A stretch of DNA of 64,000 bases, taken from the NCBI RefSeq assembly GCF_001426745.1, contig NZ_LMFI01000010.1, forward strand, positions 973,722-1,037,721. The letters are read 5' to 3'. This document shows positions 38,678 through 46,309 of the stretch, in pieces. The first letter of the stretch is position 1. Each line of letters begins with the position of its first letter. A program made the position numbers and the translations under genes. Source of the stretch: Nocardioides sp. Root140. Its GTDB lineage: Bacteria > Actinomycetota > Actinomycetes > Propionibacteriales > Nocardioidaceae. The notes under the pieces are model-generated. The model was not told where the DNA came from. It searched no databases and saw only the letters and a list, made by a program, of their open reading frames with translations.

Positions 38678-39286
38678 TCAGCAGCTCAACTCTTTTGCAG
38701 ACGTGCGTACGCCGAGCGAGCTGAGGCGCAGTCCGCCGTCCAGAACGATCCCGTGGGTCTCGAGGTCGAGATCGCCGAGGGTGATCGCGTCCGGCCCCGG
38801 TTCGGTGCGCGCCTCGAACCCGGCGCCGAGTCCCATCGTGGTCCGTGGCGTGTGCAGTCCGCCGAGCCTGGCCCCCGAAGCAGCCAGCGTGACGTCGCCG
38901 AGGGTCACCGGCGCGGCGCTCCTGATGCGGATGCTCAGCAGGTCACCCACGAGGGGCAACTCCACGCGTGGCACCAGGCAGAGGTCGTCGAGGTGCGTCG
39001 TACCCATGCGCACCATCGCGGCCGCCGAGTCGCCGGCCAGCGCGTCGTCGTCCTCGACGATCGTGCCGACGGTGCCCACGCCGAGCACCATGCTGTCCGA
39101 CGTGCCGCCGGAGCTGGCCATCGCGATCGGCTGGGTGCTGGTGATCACCACCGAGACATAGCCGAGCACGGCCAACGCTCCGATGCCCAGGCTGATCACT
39201 GTGGCCGGCCCGGTGACCAACAGGAAGCGCCACAGGCCGACGCCGCCGGCGCCTCTCACGTTCGTCATCAGTCGGTCCACGGCCAT
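38678..39286 (-). CDS. DUF6230-type exported protein (divergent)
   Basis: 202 aa. Short cytoplasmic N-terminus, one membrane span or signal anchor (about 17-45), then an extracytoplasmic beta-rich domain. The segment LDDLCLVPRVELPLVGDL parallels YLDGMCLAVNQSLPVIGQV in the DUF6230 protein at 42969, and the protein ends in a single Cys (KELSC). It is the last gene of the minus-strand cluster, 3 bp after its neighbour. Family membership is inferred from alignment by eye. Confidence 0.7.
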   Translation of the reverse strand: MAVDRLMTNVRGAGGVGLWRFLLVTGPATVISLGIGALAVLGYVSVVITSTQPIAMASSGGTSDSMVLGVGTVGTIVEDDDALAGDSAAAMVRMGTTHLDDLCLVPRVELPLVGDLLSIRIRSAAPVTLGDVTLAASGARLGGLHTPRTTMGLGAGFEARTEPGPDAITLGDLDLETHGIVLDGGLRLSSLGVRTSAKELSC

Positions 39287-39289
39287 CAG

Positions 39290-40042
39290 TCAGTACACGA
39301 TCGGGATGTTCTTGCAGCCCGCGGTGGCGGCGCTGGCGTGGAGCACCTCGATCTTCAGGTTCTTCAGGCTGAGCGGTCCCTCGATGACGGCGTCGTACAG
39401 CTCACCCTTGACGTTGTAGAGGTCACCCACGTCGGAGTCGATGCCGAAGAGTCGTCCGTTCGTCCCGGCATAGGTCTCCGGCGCGTCGAGCGGGTTGACC
39501 GCATCGACACCTCCCGCGTCCTTCCAGGTGGTGATGGTCTGCGGCGTCACCCCGAGCGCGACGTTCCCGCGGAGGACGATGCCGTTGCCGCTCGTGTTCG
39601 GAGCGCTCGACGAGGTCACGTTGCTCACGTCGAACTGCACGTTCTTCCCGCTGACGTCATTGACGTTGAGCTGGTTGTCGCGTGCGGTCAGGCGGATGGT
39701 CCAGTCCTGGCCGAGGATCGACTCGGTCTGCGAGACACAGAACCCGTCGAGGGTTCCGCCGGCGAACCCCATCCTCAGGGCGTACTTCGAGGCAGTCTGG
39801 GACGCGGCGTCGCGCAGCTGGACGGGCACGACGCCGATGCCGACGTTGGTGGTGCTCAGCTTCGCACTGCTGAACTGCGACTGCTTGCCCGAGAAGACCA
39901 GGCCGGCACCGAGGCCCATCACGGTTCCGGTCCACAGCTGGCTCACCATGTAGGCGAGCAGGCCCATGCCGACCAGGTTCATCCCGGCCGCCCGGCGCCA
40001 GCGCACCCCCATGCGGGGGGCCTCCTCCACGTCGTCGCTCAC
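39290..40042 (-). CDS. DUF6230-type exported protein
   Basis: 250 aa from a GTG (V-S-D-D-V-E-E) whose GTGA overlaps the stop of the upstream gene, so translation is coupled. One N-terminal membrane span (about 20-42), then an extracytoplasmic domain with TLDGFCVSQTESILGQDW aligning to the DUF6230 core and a Cys-containing C-terminus (AGCKNIPIVY). Function unknown. It is larger and more diverged than the other DUF6230-type proteins of the cluster. Confidence 0.7.
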   Translation of the reverse strand: MSDDVEEAPRMGVRWRRAAGMNLVGMGLLAYMVSQLWTGTVMGLGAGLVFSGKQSQFSSAKLSTTNVGIGVVPVQLRDAASQTASKYALRMGFAGGTLDGFCVSQTESILGQDWTIRLTARDNQLNVNDVSGKNVQFDVSNVTSSSAPNTSGNGIVLRGNVALGVTPQTITTWKDAGGVDAVNPLDAPETYAGTNGRLFGIDSDVGDLYNVKGELYDAVIEGPLSLKNLKIEVLHASAATAGCKNIPIVY

Positions 40043-41007
40043 GGCGTGACCTGGATGTTCGTGTTGGGCAGGTTGAGCGTGGTGGGCGTGCCGGTGCAGT
40101 CGCCGCCCTTGTTGGTGTTCATGTAGTAGACCCACGCATCGAGCTCGAGGCCGGGGATGTCGTCGCCACTCGCGATGGACGCCAGGATGCTGCCCCACAG
40201 GCTGTCGTCTCCGGCCAGGGACCCCACGGAGGTGTTGATGCCGAAGATGTTGACCTTGATGTGCGTGTCGGCCCGCAGCCACAGATCGGTGTAGACACAG
40301 CCGTCGCCGATGTTCCAGCCGGCGCTGCCCTGGTTGGCCGGGTTGAAGGTGAGCTTGTACTCACCGGTGCCCGCGGCCGAGGGGTTGTCGGGCGTCGCCT
40401 GCGGCACCACCGTCATGTAGGCGTTCCGGTTGATCTGCAGGTTCTTCAACCGCATGTGCACGAGCATCGCGTTGTCATTCTTCGCGAACGAGGTCGACCA
40501 GCCGTTGTCCTGGTAGAGGGTGCGGTCGAACGGGCACGTGCCGAACGCGCCCCACTTCGAGCTGGTGGCGACGTTGCTCGGTCCGGCCGACTGCGTGCCG
40601 TCGGCAAACTTCAGGATCGTGGGCTTGGCGATGGTCGAGTCGTTGCGCTGGAAGGCTCCGCAGCTCGTGTACTTGCGGGTGAACTTGCCGTCGGGGAAGG
40701 TGATTCCGTCCGTGGTGAACGCGGTGCTGCTGCCAGTGGCGCCGCCGGTGCCGCCGTCGCTGTAGCCGATCCGCATGTGGATGGGCGCGTTGGGGATGCA
40801 CGGCTTGACGGTGGTGCCGTTGCCGAGAGTGAGCGTGTTCCCCGTGACCAGGCCCGCGAGCGCCTGCGCGTCCCTGCCGCAGTCCGCCACGGCGGCGTGT
40901 GCCGCCTCAGGACCGCCCGAGCCGATCGGTTGCGTCCCGATCGCCTGCACGAAGCCGAACAGGGCCAGTCCCACGAGGAGCCGTTGCTTGCTCTTCGTCA
41001 GGTTCAT
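40039..41007 (-). CDS. secreted protein of unknown family
   Basis: 322 aa. Signal peptide (basic MNLTKSKQR, hydrophobic core LLVGLALFGFVQAIG, likely cleavage after AHA near residue 38). The mature part has five or six cysteines, is rich in Thr/Ser/Asn/Gly and has no charged clusters or membrane spans, consistent with a disulfide-stabilised exoprotein. No family recognised. The ATG overlaps the upstream stop (ATGA), and its own stop overlaps the next GTG, placing it firmly within the operon. Confidence 0.8.
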   Translation of the reverse strand: MNLTKSKQRLLVGLALFGFVQAIGTQPIGSGGPEAAHAAVADCGRDAQALAGLVTGNTLTLGNGTTVKPCIPNAPIHMRIGYSDGGTGGATGSSTAFTTDGITFPDGKFTRKYTSCGAFQRNDSTIAKPTILKFADGTQSAGPSNVATSSKWGAFGTCPFDRTLYQDNGWSTSFAKNDNAMLVHMRLKNLQINRNAYMTVVPQATPDNPSAAGTGEYKLTFNPANQGSAGWNIGDGCVYTDLWLRADTHIKVNIFGINTSVGSLAGDDSLWGSILASIASGDDIPGLELDAWVYYMNTNKGGDCTGTPTTLNLPNTNIQVTP

Positions 41008-41507
41008 CGATCGTCGGTGCCTTCGGCTGTCTCGGCAACCTCGGCGATCTCGCGCTTGCGAGTCCGGTCAGCCCTGGACTTGCGCGGCTTCTTCTCGCCC
41101 CAGGCCCAGATCATCGAGCCACCGAAGATCGCCAGGAGGGTGCCGATCAGGAAGCCACCCAGGTTGGCGGCGATGAAGGCAGCCAGGCCGAGCAGCACGC
41201 CGACGATTCCGACCAGGCTGCGGTAGAGCGGCGCGAACAGCGCGACCAGGGCGAACATGACCATGCCGCCACCGAGGATGTAGCCGGCCGAGGAGTTCCA
41301 GCCGCCACCGATCACCATCGTGATCGGCGAGCGGGCGAAGTGGATGATCACCAGGCCGCCCAGGGCGAGCCAGAGCGCACCCCAGAACGGACGAGTACGC
41401 CGGAACGCGCGGAACCAGCGGCGGGCCAGCCCGATCCCGCGCCACGTCCTGGTCGACAAGCTCGTCTTCGCAGTCGACTCCGTCATCTTCATCGCCTCAA
41501 CGCTCAT
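41004..41507 (-). CDS. DUF6114 family membrane protein
   Basis: 167 aa. FRRTRPFWGALWLALGGLVII is the DUF6114 signature and is shared almost word for word with the paralogue at 42282-42845. Four hydrophobic segments and a basic C-terminal tail follow. It overlaps the upstream DUF6230 stop by 4 nt. DUF6114 and DUF6230 genes occur side by side in many Actinobacteria, and this pair repeats that arrangement. Role unknown; it may be a membrane partner of the exported DUF6230 proteins. Confidence 0.83.
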   Translation of the reverse strand: MSVEAMKMTESTAKTSLSTRTWRGIGLARRWFRAFRRTRPFWGALWLALGGLVIIHFARSPITMVIGGGWNSSAGYILGGGMVMFALVALFAPLYRSLVGIVGVLLGLAAFIAANLGGFLIGTLLAIFGGSMIWAWGEKKPRKSRADRTRKREIAEVAETAEGTDDR

Positions 41508-42259
41508 GATGCACAGTCCGCCTTCGTCAGCTCACGGGGCAGGACCCGGATCTTGAGGTCGGGCAGGTTGATGTTGCCCTTGAGGTCGATGCCGTAGGAG
41601 TCGCCGTCCAGGTTGGCGATCTGCATCAGCTCGGCCTGGAGACCGAAGGCTCCGGGCGTGCCGGGGTTGGGGTTGCCCTCGCCCATCGTGAGGGTGTCCG
41701 CCGACTGGCCCAGGGTCATCTTGGAGATGTTCTCGCCGTTGCCTGTCAGGGTGTTGCTGGCCATGAACAGCTGGTTCGCGGTGATCTTCTTGCTCGGGTC
41801 GGTGACCGTCCCGTTGACCGGCTCGCCGCCGGTGACGAGCAGCGAGACCGGCACCCCGCCGATGGTCTGCTTGGCGATCGCACAGAAGCCGAAGAGGTCG
41901 GCCTGCTGGAACCCGATCTGCGCCACGGCTGTCGACCCGCTCTGCTGGGCCTGCGAGCTGAGGTAGCCGGCGGCGTACTGGCCGACGACCCGGTCCGTGT
42001 AGATCTTGTAGGACTGGTTGGCCGACGTGAAGTTCACCGCCAGCACACCGCTGCCGACCATGCTGAACATGGCAGCGAGCGCAGCCACCCCGCCGAACAG
42101 CGGCGCAAGGGCGCGCCGCCGGGTGCCTCGACGCGTCGATTCGGCCTGCTCGACCATCGCATCGATGTTGCTACGCGCCGAGTCGAGTCTCCCTCCCAGG
42201 ACCTCACCGACGCGCGACCGCACACTGCGGGCATTCTTGTGGCTGCTGCTCACTGCCAT
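41504..42259 (-). CDS. DUF6230 family exported protein
   Basis: 251 aa. A long basic cytoplasmic N-terminus (about 1-50), one membrane span (PLFGGVAALAAMFSMVGSG), then an extracytoplasmic domain with the DUF6230 core (DLFGFCAIAKQTIGGVPVSLLV) and a C-terminal Cys (KADCAS). Function unknown. A 22-bp gap separates it from the upstream DUF6114 gene, and its stop overlaps the downstream DUF6114 start, so it belongs to the coupled operon. Confidence 0.82.
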   Translation of the reverse strand: MAVSSSHKNARSVRSRVGEVLGGRLDSARSNIDAMVEQAESTRRGTRRRALAPLFGGVAALAAMFSMVGSGVLAVNFTSANQSYKIYTDRVVGQYAAGYLSSQAQQSGSTAVAQIGFQQADLFGFCAIAKQTIGGVPVSLLVTGGEPVNGTVTDPSKKITANQLFMASNTLTGNGENISKMTLGQSADTLTMGEGNPNPGTPGAFGLQAELMQIANLDGDSYGIDLKGNINLPDLKIRVLPRELTKADCAS

Positions 42260-42281
42260 TCCCTCCCCAGGAAAAGATTGA

Positions 42282-42845
42282 TCAGGCGCTCGCGGCGCTG
42301 CCGGACGTGCTGGCCGATGAGCTGCCGGACTTGCGCAGGGCCTTGCGCTCGGCGCGACGTTCCGCGCGGGCCGCGAACTTCGCGAGCTGCTTGTCGCTGT
42401 ACGGCGCCCAGGCGAAGACCATGCCGGCCCCGACGATGCCGAGGAACATGCCGATCAGCCAGCCGCCGAGGTTGGCCAGTGGCAGCGAGGCCACCGACAG
42501 CATGGTCGCGATCAGGGCCGGGAAGTGACGCTGGGCGGGCAGCACGAAGGCGATCAGGGCCGCGGCGATCATGCCGCCGCCGAGGATGTAGCCGGACACC
42601 CCACCCACGCCGAGCTCGAGGGTCATCGCAGCCGAGCCGATCACCGGCTTGAGCACGAACCAGCCGCCGAGGGCCAGGATGATGCACCCCCAGAACGGGC
42701 GGGTACGCCGGAAGCGGTTGACGGAGTGGACGATCGAGCCGAGACGCGAACGCTCTGGGTCGGTGCCGGCGTGGTTCTGGTCGATCTCACGGTGGTTCGG
42801 GTCAGTGTCCGTGTGGTTCGGGTCGATCTCGTTCGCGACGCTCAT
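42282..42845 (-). CDS. DUF6114 family membrane protein
   Basis: 187 aa from M-S-V-A-N-E with GGAG 8 nt upstream; a Met six codons earlier is less likely. The N-terminus has an unusual repeat of NHTDTDP/NHREIDQ/NHAGTDP units rich in Asp, Asn and His. The DUF6114 domain begins FRRTRPFWGCIILALGGW and has four hydrophobic segments, then an Ala/Arg/Ser tail. Paralogue of the gene at 41004. The Asn-His-Asp repeat might bind metal, but that is speculation. Confidence 0.83.
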   Translation of the reverse strand: MSVANEIDPNHTDTDPNHREIDQNHAGTDPERSRLGSIVHSVNRFRRTRPFWGCIILALGGWFVLKPVIGSAAMTLELGVGGVSGYILGGGMIAAALIAFVLPAQRHFPALIATMLSVASLPLANLGGWLIGMFLGIVGAGMVFAWAPYSDKQLAKFAARAERRAERKALRKSGSSSASTSGSAASA

Positions 42846-42902
42846 GTGCTTCTCCAAAGTCATGCGGGGTGCTGCGACTGGTGCATTCGGGGGCCGCAGG
42901 TG

Positions 42903-42937
42903 GAGCGGGCGGGCCGGGGTCACCGGCCCGCCCGCTC
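42903..42937 (-). terminator. 15-bp GC-rich hairpin after the first DUF6230 gene
   Basis: GAGCGGGCGGGCCGG (42903-42917) and its exact complement (42923-42937) flank a 5-nt loop. No T-tract follows on the minus strand. It sits in the 123-bp gap between the first DUF6230 stop and the DUF6114 gene and could attenuate transcription or protect the upstream mRNA segment. Confidence 0.65.
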
Positions 42938-42968
42938 CCTCAAGCGGTCATCGGGGCGTTGCCTGCAA

Positions 42969-43625
42969 TCAGCAGGTGGCCGTGCTCCGCGAGACGCCGA
43001 TCTCCAGCGAGCCGACGTCCAGCCCGTTGTTGAGCGTCAGCTGGTAGGCCGTTGCGTTGAGGTCGGCGAGCTTGACGGCCGACGCGGCCGCCTCGTCCGT
43101 GCCCTCGACACCGGTGGTGTCGTTCGTCTTCAGGCCGAAACCACCGACGTTGCTGGCGGCGACGTTCTGTCCGGTCTCGCCCGCGGCCACACCGATGGTG
43201 GTGGAGGGCAGGTTGGCGGTTCCGGTGTTGACCTGCGAGGCGTTGAGGTCGATGGTGCCGACTCCGACGGTGCCGGTGGGCACGCCGAGGGTCAGGCTCA
43301 CCTGGCCGATGACCGGCAGGCTCTGGTTGACGGCCAGGCACATGCCGTCGAGGTAACCGTCCTCCAGCGTGACCAGTGCGGCCTCGGAGGCCTGACCGGT
43401 CGCGTCTGCCTCGTTCTGGGCGACGTCGGTGCTCGCCAGCGACATCTTCATGCCGTCTGCCCGAGCCGCGTCACCGCCGACCTGGAAGCCGCCGGCCGAC
43501 GACACGGACGCCGACACCATGCCGGTGACGATGGCGAAACCGAGACCCAGGCTTGCTGCCGTGGCGGGGACCGTCACTGCTGCGAAGCGGCCGAGGCGCG
43601 TACGCCCCATACCCTTTTCCTTCAT
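42969..43625 (-). CDS. DUF6230 family exported protein, first gene of the cluster
   Basis: 218 aa from M-K-E-K-G-M with a GGGAGGGAA ribosome-binding site. One hydrophobic span (about 13-38: AAVTVPATAASLGLGFAIVTGMVSA) is followed by an extracytoplasmic domain with YLDGMCLAVNQSLPVIGQV and repeated T-G/V-N-L-P-type beta strands, ending in a lone Cys (TATC). It leads the minus-strand operon and is separated from the rest by a strong hairpin, so it may be the most abundant product. Function unknown. Confidence 0.85.
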   Translation of the reverse strand: MKEKGMGRTRLGRFAAVTVPATAASLGLGFAIVTGMVSASVSSAGGFQVGGDAARADGMKMSLASTDVAQNEADATGQASEAALVTLEDGYLDGMCLAVNQSLPVIGQVSLTLGVPTGTVGVGTIDLNASQVNTGTANLPSTTIGVAAGETGQNVAASNVGGFGLKTNDTTGVEGTDEAAASAVKLADLNATAYQLTLNNGLDVGSLEIGVSRSTATC

Positions 43626-43795
43626 GCTTCCCTCCCAGGAAGAACACGACGATGGCACGCTCGCACCATCGGATGTCCCAACTCCCCTTGCACCCGGCGA
43701 CATCGATCGCCGACCCCGAGAACGCTCCGCACCGGGCCTCCCAACCCTGCATGCGAAGTGGGCGACAAGCGCCCCGGTTCGTCATGACGTGGGAC

Positions 43796-43824
43796 ACCAT
43801 ATGTCCGAAACAACACCTTGTCGA
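43796..43824 (-). promoter_or_regulatory. promoter of the DUF6230/DUF6114 operon
   Basis: Minus-strand TCGACA (43824-43819) and TATGGT (43801-43796) separated by exactly 17 bp, giving a leader of about 165 nt before the ATG at 43625. The 311-bp gap between this operon and lepB holds only this promoter, an ACCTTG/CAAGGT dyad (43815-43841), the TetR-type site and a possible lepB -10 (TAGATT, 43890-43895). Confidence 0.6.
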
Positions 43825-43848
43825 CAGATACCGTCCAAGGTCTTCCTG

Positions 43849-43873
43849 CTTTACGTTGGCCAGTTCATGTAAA
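43849..43873. promoter_or_regulatory. candidate TetR operator, site 1 (DUF6230 cluster / lepB intergenic)
   Basis: On the minus strand it reads TTTACATGA, nine bases, AACGTAAAG, an imperfect dyad with TTTAC/GTAAA ends. The same ordered blocks occur at the tetR promoter (45832-45858). It lies between the divergent DUF6230 operon promoter and lepB. Confidence 0.6.
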
Positions 43874-43936
43874 CCCGGCCACCCGGGAGTAGATTTCGCT
43901 CGACCCCTTGCCCCACCACCGAAATCAGGCACCCTC

Positions 43937-44557
43937 ATGGCACTCCGCGACCGCGACTTCGGACGGGCAGGCAGATTCCTCGGCTTTGTGTTGATCGCCC
44001 TTGTGCTGTTGGCGATTCTCGTTCCCGTGGGAGCGTTCACCTTCTCCGTGAAGGTGCAGGGGCACAGCATGGAACCGACCCTCGAGCCGGGCGATCGCCT
44101 CTTCACCAACATCCTCGGACGCGGCGACATCGACCGCTTCGATGTGATCGAGGCCACAGTCGACGGCAACAAGGTGGTCAAGCGGGTGATCGGAGTTCCC
44201 GGCGACCGCATCGTCGTACGCCAGCGCGACCGCAAGCCCGTCGTACTCCTGCGGCCCGCGGGAGAGAAGGCCTGGCAGGAGGTCGTCAGCGACGCCTGGG
44301 CCAGCCAGTACGGCGACCGCGTCGGCCAGAAGTGCTGCTCGGCCGACGGCGTGATGGAGAACCGTGCGAAGGCGTTCACCGTGCCCGACGACCACTACTG
44401 GCTGATCGGCGACAACTGGGGAGGGTCCGACGACTCCCGGGTCTTCGGTGTCGTCGCCGCCGACGACATCGGAGCGATCATGAACCGCCGCATCCAGCCG
44501 TTCAGCCGGATGGGCACGGTCGACAACCCCGCGTCACTGGAGCCGGTCGACGAATAG
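43937..44557 (+). CDS. lepB: signal peptidase I
   Basis: 206 aa. One N-terminal membrane span (about 13-35), then the SPase I signatures: nucleophile Ser in GHSMEPTL, general-base Lys in KVVKRVIGVPGD and the GDNWGGSDDSR box. It removes signal peptides from exported proteins at the outer face of the membrane. The ATG at 43937 is chosen for topology; the open frame before it covers the intergenic region. Standing next to a cluster of exported proteins and sharing its control region suggests a dedicated enzyme rather than the housekeeping copy. Confidence 0.93.
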   Translation: MALRDRDFGRAGRFLGFVLIALVLLAILVPVGAFTFSVKVQGHSMEPTLEPGDRLFTNILGRGDIDRFDVIEATVDGNKVVKRVIGVPGDRIVVRQRDRKPVVLLRPAGEKAWQEVVSDAWASQYGDRVGQKCCSADGVMENRAKAFTVPDDHYWLIGDNWGGSDDSRVFGVVAADDIGAIMNRRIQPFSRMGTVDNPASLEPVDE

Positions 44558-44577
44558 GGTCGCTCAGCCCGGAGCGC

Positions 44578-45198
44578 TCACTCCGGGCAGGCGCTGGTGT
44601 CGCGCGGACACCTGACCACCTCACCGACGTAGCGGCGGATCGCCTGGGAGTAGTCGGCCGTGCCGACCGGCGCGTAGTAGAAGATCAGCGCGCCCGCCTG
44701 GTAGGTCACGCGCGTCTTCTCCATGGCGTCGTCGGCGAAGATGCGGTGGTCCTCGCGCAGCCAGGTCTCGGCCGGTGCCTGTCGGGACAGCGCGACCATG
44801 TAGAACGCGCCGTTGGTGCGCACTGACTTCGGCGAGTCGAGGTTGCTGACCACGCCGAGGAGCTCGAACTGCTCCGCGTCGGGGACGGTCACCGACTTCT
44901 CGAGCGCCTTGAGGGCGGCGGGGGTGAGCGTCGACCTGCGGGAGACGACCGTGGAGCGCTCCAGCAGGGTGGCCCGCCAGTCGACGTCGGTGCTCAGGTC
45001 GAGGCGCTTGGCGACCGCGGAGAGCCTCGGCGAGATGGGTGCCGTCGGGTCGACGACAGTCACGTAGTCGAGCGGGTCGTCGGAGTCGGGGACCAAACCA
45101 CTGATCTTGCTGATCACGATCGGCAGCAGGAGTGCGAGCACGACGCCGGCGACGAGGCCGGCAGCGAAGACGCCGACCTCGCGGGTGCGGTCCCTCAT
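44578..45198 (-). CDS. membrane-anchored protein of unknown function
   Basis: 206 aa. One N-terminal membrane span (about 8-30) and an extracytoplasmic domain of about 170 residues ending in a Cys pair (CPRDTSACPE). No family recognised. Its ATG overlaps the TetR stop (ATGA), so the regulator and this protein are translationally coupled. It converges with lepB. It may belong to the same regulon as the exported cluster, by position only. Confidence 0.75.
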   Translation of the reverse strand: MRDRTREVGVFAAGLVAGVVLALLLPIVISKISGLVPDSDDPLDYVTVVDPTAPISPRLSAVAKRLDLSTDVDWRATLLERSTVVSRRSTLTPAALKALEKSVTVPDAEQFELLGVVSNLDSPKSVRTNGAFYMVALSRQAPAETWLREDHRIFADDAMEKTRVTYQAGALIFYYAPVGTADYSQAIRRYVGEVVRCPRDTSACPE

Positions 45199-45824
45199 CT
45201 CGCGGATGCCGGGATCTGGATGTGCTTGGCCATGGTGACCATCGCGTCGACCATCGCGACGCGGTCGAGATCGGTGGGGGTGATGATCTGGCTGAGGATG
45301 AACCGGACATACATGTCCGACACCACCTCGACGGCGGACGCGTCGGCCTCGGGCCAGCGCTCCATCGCGATGCGGGTGAGGGTGGCGCGCACCGGGGTGA
45401 TGATCATGTCGGAACGGACGGTCAGCACCGGGACCAGCCCGTCGCCGCCGCCGGACCTGGCGTCGGTCACCATGCGACCGAGAAGGGCGTGGTCAGTGAC
45501 CTCGTCGAGCATCCAGAGAAGCGCCCGGCGGATGCCTTCCTCGAACCTCTCCGAAGAGGCCAGACGGGTCTCGAGCTCGGCGAGGACGCGCTGGAGCTCC
45601 CTGTCGAAGAGGGCCAGGGAGAGCTGGTCCTTGGTGCCGAACTCGTTGTAGATCGTCTGTCGGCTCACGCCGACGTCCTCGGCGATGTCGGCGATGCGGA
45701 CCTGCCCCCACGACGTGTGGGTGGCGCGCGCCCAGGCCGCGTCGAGGATCGACCCACGCAGCAACCCGTGCACCTTGTCCTTGAAGGACCCGGCACCCTT
45801 GGTGGGACCGCTCGACTCACTCAT
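45195..45824 (-). CDS. TetR family transcriptional regulator
   Basis: 209 aa. The N-terminal HTH (about 18-65) follows the TetR pattern: GSILDAAWARATHTSWGQVRIADIAEDVGVSRQTIYNEFGTKDQL. The C-terminal ligand domain is helical and of unknown specificity. The ATG at 45824 lies 6 nt after a minus-strand TAAAGT, so the mRNA is probably leaderless. That hexamer is embedded in a dyad also present in front of the DUF6230 operon and lepB, making this regulator the prime candidate controller of the whole block. Confidence 0.92.
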   Translation of the reverse strand: MSESSGPTKGAGSFKDKVHGLLRGSILDAAWARATHTSWGQVRIADIAEDVGVSRQTIYNEFGTKDQLSLALFDRELQRVLAELETRLASSERFEEGIRRALLWMLDEVTDHALLGRMVTDARSGGGDGLVPVLTVRSDMIITPVRATLTRIAMERWPEADASAVEVVSDMYVRFILSQIITPTDLDRVAMVDAMVTMAKHIQIPASAR

Positions 45825-45830
45825 ACGGCA

Positions 45831-45858
45831 ACTTTACATGACCGCGCGAACGTCAAAG
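45831..45858 (-). promoter_or_regulatory. tetR promoter with candidate TetR operator, site 2
   Basis: TTTACATGA, nine bases, AACGTCAAAG on the plus strand (45833-45858) matches site 1 apart from one extra base near the end. The tetR -10 TAAAGT (minus, 45836-45831) overlaps the left arm, so binding would repress tetR. Confidence 0.6.
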
Positions 45859-45893
45859 ACTTCGACGCCCGAATGTCGGGGTCGCCGTGGTGC

Positions 45894-46307
45894 TCACGGC
45901 TTGTTGCGGCGCCACACCACGACCTGGCCGGTCGAGGGCGACCGGAGGACCGGCAGGTTGCCGGCCGCCGCGGCGCGAGAGCTGCCGAGGAGCCCGCGCA
46001 GGGTCTCGCGCAGACCCATGACCTCAGCGGCGAGCTCTTCGTTGCGCGCCGAGAGGGCGAGCACCTGGTTCTCCAGGTCGAGGATGCGGCGGACCCCCTC
46101 GATGCCGATGCCGTGGGAGGTCAGGTCGGCGATCACCCGCAGCATCTCGATGTCGTGGTGCGAGTAGCGACGCCCGCCGCCACCGGTGCGGCCAGGAGTG
46201 ATCAGGCCCATCCGCTCGTAGGTGCGCAGCGTCTGGGGGTGCAGCCCGGCCAGCTCGGCGGCCACGCTGATCACGTAGACACCGACTGTGGGGTCGGGGG
46301 TGACCAT
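45894..46307 (-). CDS. hspR: heat-shock repressor HspR (MerR family)
   Basis: 137 aa. N-terminal MerR-type winged helix (VYVISVAAELAGLHPQTLRTYERMGLI, then GGRRYSHHDIEMLR), a dimerising coiled coil (LENQVLALSARNEELAAEVMGLRETL) and a basic C-terminus, as in actinobacterial HspR. It represses the dnaK operon and clpB through HAIR sites, both seen here, with DnaK as co-repressor in known systems. Last gene of the dnaK-grpE-dnaJ-hspR operon, starting 3 bp after dnaJ ends. Confidence 0.95.
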   Translation of the reverse strand: MVTPDPTVGVYVISVAAELAGLHPQTLRTYERMGLITPGRTGGGGRRYSHHDIEMLRVIADLTSHGIGIEGVRRILDLENQVLALSARNEELAAEVMGLRETLRGLLGSSRAAAAGNLPVLRSPSTGQVVVWRRNKP

Positions 46308-46309
46308 GC

